DNA from: Streptomyces sp. NBC_00341
GTDB taxonomy: Bacteria; Actinomycetota; Actinomycetes; Streptomycetales; Streptomycetaceae
DNA length: 64,000 bases
Assembly (NCBI RefSeq): GCF_041435055.1
Contig: NZ_CP108002.1
Span: 7,130,001-7,194,000 of the forward strand
Direction of reading: 5' to 3'
The notes beneath the pieces were generated by a model. The model searched no databases. It had not been told where the DNA came from and saw nothing but the letters and a program-made list of their open reading frames with translations. The position numbers and the translations under genes were made by a program. Below are positions 38,840-47,411 of this stretch, piece by piece. Each line of letters opens with the position of its first letter. Position 1 is the first letter of the stretch.

Positions 38840-40128
38840 TGCGGGCAGTGGTACGCACGGCAGCCGCGGCGGCCACCGCGCTGGCCCTGCTGCTCACCGG
38901 ATGCGGCGGCGGTGACGGCGGGGCGGACGGCAGGATCACGATCCGCTTCCAGTCGCTGGCCTGGCAGAAGGAGTCCGTCGACGCCAACAAGCAGCTGGTG
39001 AAGGAGTGGAACGCGAGCCATCCCGATGTCCGGGTCCAGTACGTCCAGGGCAGCTGGGACAGCGTCCACGACCAGCTCCTCACCTCGTTCGAGGGGGACG
39101 AGGCGCCCGACGTCATCCATGACGCGTCCGACGACCTCGCGGACTTCGCCTACGGCGGCTACCTCGCCGATCTGCGCACCCTGCTGCCCGGCCGGCTCAC
39201 CGCCGACATCCCGCAGCGGAGCTGGCGCACCAGCACCTTCGACGGCGGCGTCTACGGCGTGCCCTTCCTCCAGGAACCGCGCGTCCTGATCGCCAACACC
39301 AAGATCCTCAAGGCCTCCGGGGTCCGCGTCCCGACCCCGGAGAAGCCCTGGAGTTGGACGGAATTCGGGCAGGTCACCAAGAAGCTCACCGGCAAGGGCC
39401 GTTACGGAGTCGCCTGGCCGCTCAAGGAACCGGTCTCCGTCACGCTCAACCTCGGCCTCTCGGCCGGCGGCGAGCTGTTCCACCGAGGCGCCGACGGAAA
39501 GGTCACGCTCGCCATGGACGACGGCGATCTCGTCGTCCCCCGGACCATCCACGACCAGGTCAACACCGACCACAGCGCCGCCCGTACCGCGCTCGGCATG
39601 GGCGGCGGCGACGCCCTTCCCGGTCTCTTCGGCGGCAAGTACGCCATGGTGCCGCTGGGGTTCTCCTACCGTCAGCAGGTGGTCGAACAGGCCCCGAAGG
39701 GCTTCGAGTGGACGGTGCTGCCCGCCCCGGCCGGAAGCGCGGGCCTTGCCCAGGGCGTGAGCCCGCAGACCCTGTCCGTCGCCGAGGACAGCCCGCACAA
39801 GAAGGAGGCCGTGGAGTTCATCGACTTCCTGCTCCGGCCGGCGAACATGGTGCGCCTCGCCAAGGGCGACTGGATGCTGCCCACCGGCAAGGAGGCGCTG
39901 GCGGACCCCTCGCTGCACACCGCGGACCGGGGCTGGGCGACCGGCGTCGCCCTCGCGGGCGCACTGCGTTCCGCACCGGCCCAGTCCGTGCGCGGCTACC
40001 CCGAGTGGAAGGACAAGGTCGCCACCCCCGCGTACCAGGAGTACTACAGCGGTGCGATCGACGCGGCCGAACTGAGGAAGCGTCTGGTCAAGGACGGGAA
40101 CCGGGTGCTGGCCCGCTACCAGCGCTGA
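38839..40128 (+). CDS. Carbohydrate ABC transporter substrate-binding lipoprotein
   Basis: 429 residues. Signal peptide with lipobox LALLLTGC (lipidated Cys about residue 23), then the type 1 extracellular solute-binding domain: FQSLAWQKESVDANKQLV, YVQGSWDSVHDQLLTSF, DVIHDASDDLADFA, YGVPFLQEPRVLIANT. Membrane-anchored receptor that delivers the sugar to the two upstream permeases; its ATG overlaps the stop of the second permease. The sugar cannot be named from sequence alone. Confidence 0.93.
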   Translation: MRAVVRTAAAAATALALLLTGCGGGDGGADGRITIRFQSLAWQKESVDANKQLVKEWNASHPDVRVQYVQGSWDSVHDQLLTSFEGDEAPDVIHDASDDLADFAYGGYLADLRTLLPGRLTADIPQRSWRTSTFDGGVYGVPFLQEPRVLIANTKILKASGVRVPTPEKPWSWTEFGQVTKKLTGKGRYGVAWPLKEPVSVTLNLGLSAGGELFHRGADGKVTLAMDDGDLVVPRTIHDQVNTDHSAARTALGMGGGDALPGLFGGKYAMVPLGFSYRQQVVEQAPKGFEWTVLPAPAGSAGLAQGVSPQTLSVAEDSPHKKEAVEFIDFLLRPANMVRLAKGDWMLPTGKEALADPSLHTADRGWATGVALAGALRSAPAQSVRGYPEWKDKVATPAYQEYYSGAIDAAELRKRLVKDGNRVLARYQR

Positions 40129-40158
40129 GCCGCGCCCCCGGGTCCGCGCCCGGCCGGT

Positions 40159-40581
40159 TCAGCCGTTGTACGGGGCCGCGACGTCCAGCACCCAGGTGAC
40201 GCCGAAGCGGTCGGTGAGCATGCCGTACAGCGGCGCCCACTGCGCGGGCTCCAGCGGGCTCACGATGGCCGAGCCCTCGGCGAGCCTGCCCCACAGGGCG
40301 CTGATCTCCTCGGCGTCGTCGCCTCGTACGGAGACGAAGAACGGGTTGTCTCCCTGGCTCCAGGGCAGCTGCGAGGGCACGTCGTAGGCCATGACGTGGA
40401 AGCCGTCGGCGCCGGTCACCTCGCCCCACATCACCCAGTCCGCCTCGCTCTCGTTCCGTACGGCGCCCGCGTCCTTGTACGTGACCGCGACGGTGCGTCC
40501 GCCGAAGACGGACCGGTAGAAGTCCAGCGCCTCACGTGCGGCGCCCCGGAAGTTCAGATGAGTGGTGGTCGTGACGGACAT
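40159..40581 (-). CDS. VOC family protein (PhnB-like)
   Basis: 140 residues. The segments THLNFRGAAREALDFYRSVF, HVMAYDVPSQLPWSQGDNPF and DRFGVTWVLDVAAPY are those of PhnB/YdcE-like VOC proteins, often annotated 3-demethylubiquinone methyltransferase-like although that activity is doubtful. ATG 40581 has an AAGGAG site 6 bases upstream. Divergent from a WYL regulator, a pairing frequent in actinobacteria, so it is probably the target of that regulator. Confidence 0.88.
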   Translation of the reverse strand: MSVTTTTHLNFRGAAREALDFYRSVFGGRTVAVTYKDAGAVRNESEADWVMWGEVTGADGFHVMAYDVPSQLPWSQGDNPFFVSVRGDDAEEISALWGRLAEGSAIVSPLEPAQWAPLYGMLTDRFGVTWVLDVAAPYNG

Positions 40582-40668
40582 GACCTGCTCCTTGCCTCGA
40601 TGTGACACATGTGCGCCGTCGGCCGTGACCGGAGTTCATGTCTCCGGACGGCTCGTCGGCCACGATGG

Positions 40669-40703
40669 CAGGAGTAGCGGACAGGATGAGTCCGCTACTC
40701 CTG
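40669..40703. promoter_or_regulatory. 13-bp perfect inverted repeat, candidate WYL-regulator operator
   Basis: CAGGAGTAGCGGA (40669-40681) is repeated inversely at 40691-40703, with a 9-base spacer. It ends 14 bases before the regulator start at 40718 and lies 88 bases from the VOC gene start. Size and symmetry fit a dimer operator; a message hairpin is the alternative. Confidence 0.6.
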
Positions 40704-40717
40704 GGAGCATGGGGAAC

Positions 40718-41713
40718 ATGCACAAGACGTCCGCCCGGCTGCTCGCGCTGCTCTCGCTCCTCCAGACGCCCCGTGACTGGTCCGGGGAGGATCTCGCCGA
40801 GCGGCTCGGCATCACCTCGCGCACCGTGCGCCGTGACATCGACCGCCTGCGCGGACTCGACTACCCGATCACGACCGTCAGAGGACCGGCCGGCGGCTAC
40901 CGGCTGGAGGCCGGCTCCCATCTGCCGCCCATGCTGTTCGACGACGAGCAGGCCGTCGCCCTCGCCGTCGCGCTGCAGACCGCGGCCGCCGGCGCCACCG
41001 TCGCCGAAGGCGCCTCCCGCGCGCTGGCCACCCTCGGACAGGTCATGCCGCCCCGACTGCGCCACCGCATCGACCTGTTGCGCGTCACCGCGGTCCCGCC
41101 GCCGGCGGCCGAAGGCACCCAGCAGCCCGACGCCCCCGTGCTGCTGGACCTGAGCCGCGCCATCCGTGCCCGCGAGGAACTGCGCTTCGACTACGCCCCG
41201 GGCCCGGGTACCCCGGCCGATGACGTCCGCCGGGTGGAACCCCACCACCTGGTCACCCGGCAGCAGCGCTGGTACCTGGTGGCCTGGGACCTCCACCGCG
41301 AGGACTGGCGCACCTTCCGCGTCGACCGGATCCGGCCCCGTACACCCACCGGCCCCCGCTTCGCCCCGCGAGACCTTCCTGGCGGCAGCGTCTGTGCCTT
41401 CGTCACCAGCCGGTTCCGCGGCAACGACGGCACCACCACCGACTGGCCCTGCCGGGGCGAGGTCATCCTCCACCTTCCGGCCGCCGACGTCGCGCCCTTC
41501 GCCCGGGACGGAATCGTCGTGGAACTCGGGCCGCACCGCTGCCGGCTCATCCTCGGCTCCTGGTCATGGACCGGGCTCGCCGCCGTCCTCGGCCGCTTCG
41601 ACGCCGAGATCGAAGTCGTCGGCCCGCCCCCGCTGGCCGCCGCGTTCGGGGACCTCGCCGCCCGTTACGCCCGCGCGGCCCGTCCGGCCTCCGGGGCCGG
41701 AGACCCTCGCTGA
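40718..41713 (+). CDS. YafY-type transcriptional regulator with HTH_11 and WYL domains
   Basis: 331 residues. N-terminal HTH_11 winged helix (SARLLALLSLLQTPRDWSG; LGITSRTVRRDIDRLRGLD), then the WYL domain (about 140-215; ELRFDYAPG, PHHLVTRQQRWYLVAWD with WYL-equivalent residues, WRTFRVDRI) and a WCX-like end. ATG 40718 is preferred; ATG 40709 is three codons earlier, with its ribosome binding site too close. A large perfect inverted repeat lies just upstream. Likely regulates itself and the divergent VOC gene in response to a ligand bound by WYL. Confidence 0.9.
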   Translation: MHKTSARLLALLSLLQTPRDWSGEDLAERLGITSRTVRRDIDRLRGLDYPITTVRGPAGGYRLEAGSHLPPMLFDDEQAVALAVALQTAAAGATVAEGASRALATLGQVMPPRLRHRIDLLRVTAVPPPAAEGTQQPDAPVLLDLSRAIRAREELRFDYAPGPGTPADDVRRVEPHHLVTRQQRWYLVAWDLHREDWRTFRVDRIRPRTPTGPRFAPRDLPGGSVCAFVTSRFRGNDGTTTDWPCRGEVILHLPAADVAPFARDGIVVELGPHRCRLILGSWSWTGLAAVLGRFDAEIEVVGPPPLAAAFGDLAARYARAARPASGAGDPR

Positions 41714-41931
41714 GCAGTGAGAACACGTCAACTGACGGCAGCCGCAGGTGAGCTGGTCCGGCTTGGGCGCTGTTGGCCGGATTCTTATTACAGAACCTTG
41801 TTGAGTAAGTTACAGGTGGCTGAAGGTCTTGATCTGAGCGCGTCAATAAGCGAGGGTTTCGAGCCAGCCCCCGGAGATCTTCCGGCCGAGGGCCAATCCC
41901 CCCACAAAGAATGACGAGGAGACCCCTCTTC
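41714..41931 (+). promoter_or_regulatory. Promoter region of the secreted protease gene
   Basis: 218 bases with the lowest G+C content of the window (about 41781-41860, for example attcttattacagaacc). Several TTG and TTACAG/TAAGTT elements are present but no single -35/-10 pair stands out. A 65-codon frame from 41717 lacks coding bias. Confidence 0.4.
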
Positions 41932-43134
41932 ATGGCACTTCACAAGCGCACCCACCGGATCAAGCTCACTGCCGCGATCACCGCCGTGGCCGCCGCAGCC
42001 GGCATCACCCTGCTGGGCAGCCCCATGGCCGGAGCGGCACCCGCCCCCGCCATGGGCAAGATCTACGGTGCCGACGCGGCAACCGCCGTGTCCGGCAGCT
42101 ACATAGTCATGCTGGACCACAAGGCCGACAAGTCGAAGCTCGCCAAGGAGTACGGCGGCAAGCTGAAGCGCAACTACAGCTCCGCCATCAACGGCTTCTC
42201 CGCCAGCGGCCTTTCGCAGACCGAGGCCAAGCGGCTCGCCGCCGACCCGTCGGTCTCCAAGGTCGTCCAGAACAAGAAGTTCCACGTCGACGCCACCCAG
42301 GCCAACCCGCCGTCCTGGGGCCTGGACCGCATCGACCAGACCGGGATCGCGGGCGACAACGCGTACACCTACCCGGACAGCGCGGGCGAGGGCGTGACCG
42401 CGTACGTCATCGACACCGGGGTCCGCATCACCCACGAGGAGTTCGAGGGCCGGGCCAGCTACGGCTACGACGCCGTGGACGACGACGACAACGCCGACGA
42501 CGGCTACGGCCACGGAACCCACGTGGCCGGCACCATCGCCGGTGCGACGTACGGCGTCGCCAAGAAGGCCAAGATCGTGGCCGTCCGGGTCCTCGACGAC
42601 TCGGGCTCCGGCACCACCGAACAGGTCGTCGCCGGCATCGACTGGGTCACCGCGAACCACGAGGGCCCGTCCGTCGCCAACATGAGCCTCGGCGGCGGCG
42701 CGGACGAGGCCCTCGACGCGGCGGTCCAGAAGTCCATCGCCTCCGGAGTCACCTACGGAGTGGCCGCGGGCAACGAGTCGGGCGACGCGAGCGAGAGCTC
42801 CCCGGCGCGCGTCCCGGAGGCCATCACGGTCGCCTCGTCCACGGTGGACGACGAGCAGTCCTCGTTCTCCAACTACGGCTCGCTGGTGGACCTCTACGCC
42901 CCGGGCTCCGACATCACCTCGGCGTGGAACGACAGCGACACCGGGTCCGACACCATCTCCGGTACGTCCATGGCGACTCCGCACGTCGTCGGTGCCGCCG
43001 CCGTCTACCTGGCGGGACACCCCGACGCCACCCCGGCGGACGTCTCCACGGCACTGACCGACGGAGCCACCCCGGACGCCATCAGCAACGCCACCGCGGG
43101 CACGGCGAACAAGCTGCTGAAGGTCGTTGAGTAA
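41932..43134 (+). CDS. Secreted S8 family serine peptidase (subtilisin-like)
   Basis: 400 residues. Signal peptide of about 36 residues (HRIKLTAAITAVAAAAGITL, cleavage after AGA-AP), inhibitor I9 propeptide (about 50-115; GSYIVMLDHKADKSKL), then the subtilase domain with Asp in YVIDTGVRITHEEF, His in GYGHGTHVAGTIAG, oxyanion Asn in VAAGNESGD and Ser in SGTSMATPHVVGAAA. Proteinase K-like layout (PPSWGLDRIDQ at the mature N terminus). ATG 41932 follows GAGGAGA by 9 bases; ATG 41911 would put the site inside the gene. Extracellular protein degradation. No P/Homo B or C-terminal anchor. Confidence 0.96.
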   Translation: MALHKRTHRIKLTAAITAVAAAAGITLLGSPMAGAAPAPAMGKIYGADAATAVSGSYIVMLDHKADKSKLAKEYGGKLKRNYSSAINGFSASGLSQTEAKRLAADPSVSKVVQNKKFHVDATQANPPSWGLDRIDQTGIAGDNAYTYPDSAGEGVTAYVIDTGVRITHEEFEGRASYGYDAVDDDDNADDGYGHGTHVAGTIAGATYGVAKKAKIVAVRVLDDSGSGTTEQVVAGIDWVTANHEGPSVANMSLGGGADEALDAAVQKSIASGVTYGVAAGNESGDASESSPARVPEAITVASSTVDDEQSSFSNYGSLVDLYAPGSDITSAWNDSDTGSDTISGTSMATPHVVGAAAVYLAGHPDATPADVSTALTDGATPDAISNATAGTANKLLKVVE

Positions 43135-43154
43135 CAGCACCACTCCCTGAACCG

Positions 43155-43193
43155 GCGGCCACCGCGCCCTCCCCCACGGGGCGCGGCGGCCGC
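43155..43193 (+). terminator. Terminator of protease gene
   Basis: A 15-bp stem with one mismatch (43155-43169 and 43179-43193) and a 9-base loop begins 20 bases after the protease stop. Confidence 0.65.
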
Positions 43194-43225
43194 ACGGCTC
43201 GGGCTGATCGTCCTATGGTGTGCCC

Positions 43226-43777
43226 ATGACGATGTACGCGGCGCTGCTGCGCGGGATCAATGTGAGCGGCCACCGCAAGGTCCCCATGGCCGAACTCCGC
43301 ACGCTGCTCACCGGGCTCGGCCACGGCGACGTCGCGACGTACCTGCAGAGCGGCAACGCGGTCTTCAGCAACGGGACCGGCGACGAGAACACCCTCGCGG
43401 CGGAGCTGGAGCGGGCCATCGAGGAGCAGTTCGGCTTCGCGGTCGAGTGCCTGGTGAGGGACGCCGCCTACCTCGCCGCCGTGGCCGCCGGCTGCCCGTT
43501 CCCGGCCGCAGAGCTCCAGGGCCGGCAACTTCACGTCACGTACTTCGACCGGCCCGTCGACGCCGCCCGCTTCGCCCCGCTGGACGCCGCCGCCTTCCTC
43601 CCCGAGGAGTTCAGGCTCGGCGACCGCGCCCTCTACCTCTACGCCCCCGACGGGCTGGGCCGCTCCAAGCTCGCCGCCGCCCTCTCCCGGCCCTCCCTCA
43701 ACAAGGGCCTCACCGGCACCTCGCGCAACTGGAACACCGTCGCCAGACTCGTCGAGATGACTGGAGGCGAGGCATGA
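43226..43777 (+). CDS. DUF1697 domain-containing protein
   Basis: 183 residues covering the whole DUF1697 family: MYAALLRGINVSGHRKVPMA at the start, TYLQSGNAVFSN, and the terminal GTSRNWNTVARLVEM. Function unknown in the family. The ATG is 6 bases after TATGGT (43214-43219), consistent with a leaderless message; the GTG two codons earlier is less likely. Overlaps the following gene by ATGA. Confidence 0.9.
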   Translation: MTMYAALLRGINVSGHRKVPMAELRTLLTGLGHGDVATYLQSGNAVFSNGTGDENTLAAELERAIEEQFGFAVECLVRDAAYLAAVAAGCPFPAAELQGRQLHVTYFDRPVDAARFAPLDAAAFLPEEFRLGDRALYLYAPDGLGRSKLAAALSRPSLNKGLTGTSRNWNTVARLVEMTGGEA

Positions 43778-44160
43778 GCGAGCCGACACCCGGCGTGGCC
43801 GCGGCGGTCGAGGGCGAACTCCGCCTCCTCGACCCGCTGGTGCGGGCCTCCAGCGAACTCCTGGTCCAGGTCCTGCACCCCGACTTCCGCGAGGTCGACA
43901 CCACCGGCCGGCACCGGGACCGGGACACGGTCATCACCTCGCTCATCACCGGCACCGCCGCACGCCCCGGACAGCTCACCGCCTCCCGCATGCGCGGGGT
44001 CCAGCTCGCGGACGGACTCGTCCACGTCACCTTCGACACCGAGGCCAAGGGGATGCGCGCCCACCGCAGTTCACTGTGGCGGCTCACCGCCGCCGGCTGG
44101 CTGCTCTACTACCACCAGGCCACCCCCTTCGTCACCGGCCCGGAGACCGACAGCCACTGA
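43774..44160 (+). CDS. NTF2-like (DUF4440-type) protein
   Basis: 128 residues of the cone-shaped NTF2/SnoaL fold: ELRLLDPLVRASSELLVQVL, HPDFREVDTTGRHRDRDTVI, HRSSLWRLTAAGWLLYYHQA. Such proteins are enzymes, binding proteins or immunity-type factors; nothing here decides which. Coupled to the DUF1697 gene by ATGA overlap, so the two may act together. Confidence 0.85.
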   Translation: MSEPTPGVAAAVEGELRLLDPLVRASSELLVQVLHPDFREVDTTGRHRDRDTVITSLITGTAARPGQLTASRMRGVQLADGLVHVTFDTEAKGMRAHRSSLWRLTAAGWLLYYHQATPFVTGPETDSH

Positions 44161-44187
44161 GCGGGGCGGCACCGTCAGCGGAAACCG

Positions 44188-45024
44188 TCAGCCACGGGGC
44201 GTCCGCCTGGCCCGCGCCGCCCACCGGCCGTCCGTACGGGAGATCCGCACCGGATGGCCGAAGCAGTCGCTGACCTGCTCCGTGGTCAGCACCTCGTCCG
44301 CCGGACCCGAGGCCAGACACCGCCCGCCGCGCAGCAGCATCGCGTGGCTGGTGGAGGCGGGCAGCTCCTCCAGATGATGGGTGACCAGCACCGTCGCCAG
44401 CTCCGGGTGCTCCTCGCGCAGCGCGTCCAGGCTGTCGAGCAACTGCTCCCGTGCGGCCAGGTCGAGACCGGTGGCCGGCTCGTCGAGCAGCAGCAGCCGG
44501 GGCTGCGGCATCAGAGCACGGGCGATGAGCGTACGGCCCCGCTCGCCCTGCGACAGCGCGGGCCAGCGCGACCCCTCCTTGCCGCCCATGCCCAGCATCT
44601 TCAGCAGCCGCTCCGCCCGCTCCCGCTGCTCCGGGCCGGCCGACCAGCGCGGCACCGGCTCGACCGAGTTGGTCAGCCCCGTCAGCACCACGTCCTTCAC
44701 CGAGAGCGGGGAGCGCAGCGGATGGCGCGGATCGACATGCCCCAGCAGCGTCCGCAGCTCCCGCAGATCGACCCGCCCCAGGGTGCGGCCCAGCACCTCC
44801 ACCGTGCCCCGGGTGGGGTGCCTGATCGCGCCGAGCAGCCCCAGCAGGGTGCTCTTGCCCGCACCGTTGGCGCCGAGCAGCGCCCAGTGCTCCCCGCTGC
44901 GCACTGTCATCGAGACCGAGTCGAGCAGGACCTTGCCGTCCCGTACGAGCGTGACGCCGCCGGCCCTGATCACCGGTACCGGGGCCGTGGGGGACGAAGG
45001 GGCGAGGGGGGCGGTGGTGGTCAC
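44188..45024 (-). CDS. Stand-alone ABC transporter ATP-binding protein
   Basis: 278 residues. Walker A LLGANGAGKSTLLGLLG, Q-loop region LLGHVDPRHPLRSPLSV, signature ALSQGERGRTLIARAL, Walker B LLLLDEPATGLDLA, H loop VLVTHHLEELP. The SQGE signature and GVTLVRDGKVLLDSVS start resemble ModF/YlmA-like ATPases, which lack a dedicated permease; none is encoded nearby. Role unknown. Confidence 0.88.
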   Translation of the reverse strand: MTTTAPLAPSSPTAPVPVIRAGGVTLVRDGKVLLDSVSMTVRSGEHWALLGANGAGKSTLLGLLGAIRHPTRGTVEVLGRTLGRVDLRELRTLLGHVDPRHPLRSPLSVKDVVLTGLTNSVEPVPRWSAGPEQRERAERLLKMLGMGGKEGSRWPALSQGERGRTLIARALMPQPRLLLLDEPATGLDLAAREQLLDSLDALREEHPELATVLVTHHLEELPASTSHAMLLRGGRCLASGPADEVLTTEQVSDCFGHPVRISRTDGRWAARARRTPRG

Positions 45025-45038
45025 GTGCGGTTACTCCT

Positions 45039-45908
45039 TCATGCGGATGCGAGCGCCTCCAGGAGGCTCAGGTCGTCGGTCGACAGCGAGATCTCCCCGG
45101 CCCGGAGGTTCTCCGCGAGATGGACGGGCGAACCGGTGCCCGGAGTCGGGCACAGGACGGGGGAGTGGTGCAGCAGCCAGGCGAGGGCGATCTGCCCACG
45201 GGTGGCGCCGTGGCGTTCCGCGATCCCGGCGAGCGCCGCGGCGTCCTCGCCGGTCAGCGCGCCGTTCGCCAGCGGGAACCAGGGCAGGAAGGCCAGGCCG
45301 TGGGCCTCGCACACTTTCAGTACCGCGTCCGACGAACGGTCCAGGAGATTGAACCGGTTCTGCACCGAGGCGATCCCGGTCAGGGAGAGCGCCTGTTCCA
45401 GCTGGTCTGCGGTAAGGGTGTCCAGACCGATGTACCGGATCTTACCCTCCTGCCGCAGCTCATCCAGAGCGCCCAGCTGCTCGGCCATCGGCACCTGCGG
45501 ATCCAGCCGGTGCAGCTGGTAGAGGTCGATCCGGTCGGTCCGCAGCCGGCGCAGACTGGACTCGCACATGGCCCGCAGGTCCTCGGGCCGCCCCGCGATG
45601 TGCCAGCTGCTGTCACTGGTGCGCACGACACCGCCCTTGGTCGCGATCACCAGATCGTCGCGGTACGGGTGCAGCGCCTCGGCCACCAGCTCCTCCGCGA
45701 CCCCGGGGCCGTAGTTCTCCGCGGTGTCGATCAGGGTCACGCCCTGGTCGACCGCCGCCCTGAGCACGGCCAGCGACTTCTGCCGGTCTGCGGGAGGCCC
45801 CCAGTAACCGGGGCCGGTCAGCTGCGCGGTGCCGTAGCCGAGACGGCGCACGGGCAGCTCGCCGCCGAGGAGGAAGGTGTCATCGGGGGACCGGAGCTCG
45901 TTGGACAT
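45039..45908 (-). CDS. Aldo/keto reductase
   Basis: 289 residues. Catalytic Asp/Tyr in LIDTAENYGPGVAEELV, Lys in LVIATKGGVV and His in LYQLHRLDPQ; short C terminus like AKR family 12/13 members. ATG 45908 chosen by homology start (SNELRSPDDTFLLGG); no strong ribosome binding site, so leaderless translation is possible. It is only 14 bases before the ABC ATPase gene on the same strand, but a joint function is not obvious. Confidence 0.92.
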   Translation of the reverse strand: MSNELRSPDDTFLLGGELPVRRLGYGTAQLTGPGYWGPPADRQKSLAVLRAAVDQGVTLIDTAENYGPGVAEELVAEALHPYRDDLVIATKGGVVRTSDSSWHIAGRPEDLRAMCESSLRRLRTDRIDLYQLHRLDPQVPMAEQLGALDELRQEGKIRYIGLDTLTADQLEQALSLTGIASVQNRFNLLDRSSDAVLKVCEAHGLAFLPWFPLANGALTGEDAAALAGIAERHGATRGQIALAWLLHHSPVLCPTPGTGSPVHLAENLRAGEISLSTDDLSLLEALASA

Positions 45909-45985
45909 GGAGAAACAGTAATCCACCCGCCGACTGTCGCTTTTCTTCAATACCCGGGGCAGGCCCCGGTCCTAGCCTGACGTGC

Positions 45986-46570
45986 ATGAAGACCGAGCAC
46001 GCCCATATGACCGAATGCGCCGCAGAGGCGGCCCGAGTCGCCCGCGCCGTCCGTCCCGCACAACTCGACAGCTCCGCCACCCCCTGCGAAGGCTGGGACG
46101 TCCGGGGGCTCGTCAACCACTGGGTGCTCTACACCTCGCACGGCATGGAGCACCGCGCCCTGCGCACCGAGATCCCCGAGGAGCTCACCACACGCGACTT
46201 CACGGCGGACGCCGACTGGGCCGAGCGGTACGCGGCCCAGCTGGACCGCGCCGTCGCCGCCTGGTCGGACCCCGCCGTCTGGGAGGGCACCATCGGAGAA
46301 GGCGACTCGGCCTCCCCGGCCGCGGACACCGCCGAGATGCTCATCATGGAGACGGCGCTGCACGGCTGGGACGTCGCGCGGGCCACAGGCCAGGAGTTCC
46401 GGCTCCCCGACGGCACGGCCGGCTACGTACTGAAGACCGTGGAGAAGACGGCCGAGCTCTACCGGCGGTACGAGGGCTTCGCAGCCGAGATCGCCGTCGG
46501 GAATCCGGTGTCCGGCTTCGAACGGGCGCTGGCCCTGAGCGGTCGCGATCCGCAGTGGACCGCCGCCTGA
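45986..46570 (+). CDS. TIGR03086 family metal-binding protein (DinB/mycothiol-dependent type)
   Basis: 194 residues. Family motifs: ATPCEGWDVRGLVNHWVL (first His ligand) and METALHGWDVARATGQEF (second His), of the DinB-like four-helix fold found in mycothiol-dependent maleylpyruvate isomerases and S-transferases. Probable metal-dependent mycothiol enzyme; the acceptor is unknown. TAGCCT (45973-45978) is 7 bases before the ATG, so the transcript may be leaderless. Divergent from the aldo/keto reductase. Confidence 0.87.
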   Translation: MKTEHAHMTECAAEAARVARAVRPAQLDSSATPCEGWDVRGLVNHWVLYTSHGMEHRALRTEIPEELTTRDFTADADWAERYAAQLDRAVAAWSDPAVWEGTIGEGDSASPAADTAEMLIMETALHGWDVARATGQEFRLPDGTAGYVLKTVEKTAELYRRYEGFAAEIAVGNPVSGFERALALSGRDPQWTAA

Positions 46571-46644
46571 GAGCGGCCCAGCCGGGCAGCTGCTGAATGG
46601 CCTCGCCGGCTACGACGCCTTCTTCGAGCTCGACCGCGGCCGGA

Positions 46645-47403
46645 CTACGCGCTGAGCGACGCCATCCCGGCGGCCGGCACCCGGGCCTCGTCGTACCGGT
46701 CCAGCAGCAGCCGCGCCAGCTCCGGCGACGGGCCCAGCACCCCGGCCAGTACATCCGCACCGGCCTCTGCCGCCCCCGCCGCGATGCGGTCCGGGAGGCG
46801 GCCCGGCGCGATCACGTAAGGGGCCACCGCGACCCTGCGCACACCCTCCGCCCGCAGGGCCCGTACCGCGTCCTCGGTACGGGGATGGGATGCGGAGGCG
46901 AACGCAGGCCGCACGGAACACCAACCGGTGTGCCGCAGCTCCCGCGCGATTTCAGCGATCACTGCGATCGCCTCCGGGTCGGTGGAGCCCGCCGAGGCCA
47001 GGACGAGCCCGGTCGAGCCTCTGTCGCCGGGGCGGACCCCGGCCTCGTGCAGCCGCTGTTCCAGGGCGGAGTTCAGCAGCGGCGAGGGGCCGAGCACCTC
47101 GGCCTGCCGCACGCGCAGCCGCGGCAGTCTGCCGCGCGCCTCCCGCAGTACCGCCGGGATGTCGGACTTGGCGTGGAAGGCCCGGGTGAGCAGCAGCGGA
47201 AGCGCCACCACGTCACTCACGCCCTGCCCGTCCAGCCGCTCCAGGACCCGCGGCACCGACGGCGCGTTGAAGTCCAGGAACCCGGTCTCCACCCGCAGCC
47301 CCGGCCGCAGCGCCCGTACCCGCGCGGTGAGCGCGTGCACGGTCGCGGCGTGCCGGGGATCGCGGCTGCCGTGGGCGATGACGAGGAGGACCGGAGAAGT
47401 CAT
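46645..47403 (-). CDS. Sirohydrochlorin chelatase / CbiX-type protein
   Basis: 252 residues, a two-lobed class II chelatase: LLVIAHGSRDPRHAATVHAL carries the metal-binding His of lobe 1, VVALPLLLTRAFHAKSDIPA the second conserved His, and the C-terminal lobe repeats the fold (LVLASAGSTDPEAIA, VAVAPYVIAPGRLPDRIA). It would insert Fe2+ into sirohydrochlorin, giving the siroheme required by the sulfite reductase of this same sulfur region. ATG 47403 lies 8 bases after the permease stop, so it is the last gene of the ssu-type unit. Confidence 0.88.
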   Translation of the reverse strand: MTSPVLLVIAHGSRDPRHAATVHALTARVRALRPGLRVETGFLDFNAPSVPRVLERLDGQGVSDVVALPLLLTRAFHAKSDIPAVLREARGRLPRLRVRQAEVLGPSPLLNSALEQRLHEAGVRPGDRGSTGLVLASAGSTDPEAIAVIAEIARELRHTGWCSVRPAFASASHPRTEDAVRALRAEGVRRVAVAPYVIAPGRLPDRIAAGAAEAGADVLAGVLGPSPELARLLLDRYDEARVPAAGMASLSA

Positions 47404-47411
47404 GTCGGAGC

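Noticed and set aside
41717..41914. 65-codon frame upstream of the secreted protease
   Set aside because: It covers the A+T-rich promoter region and lacks third-position G/C bias.
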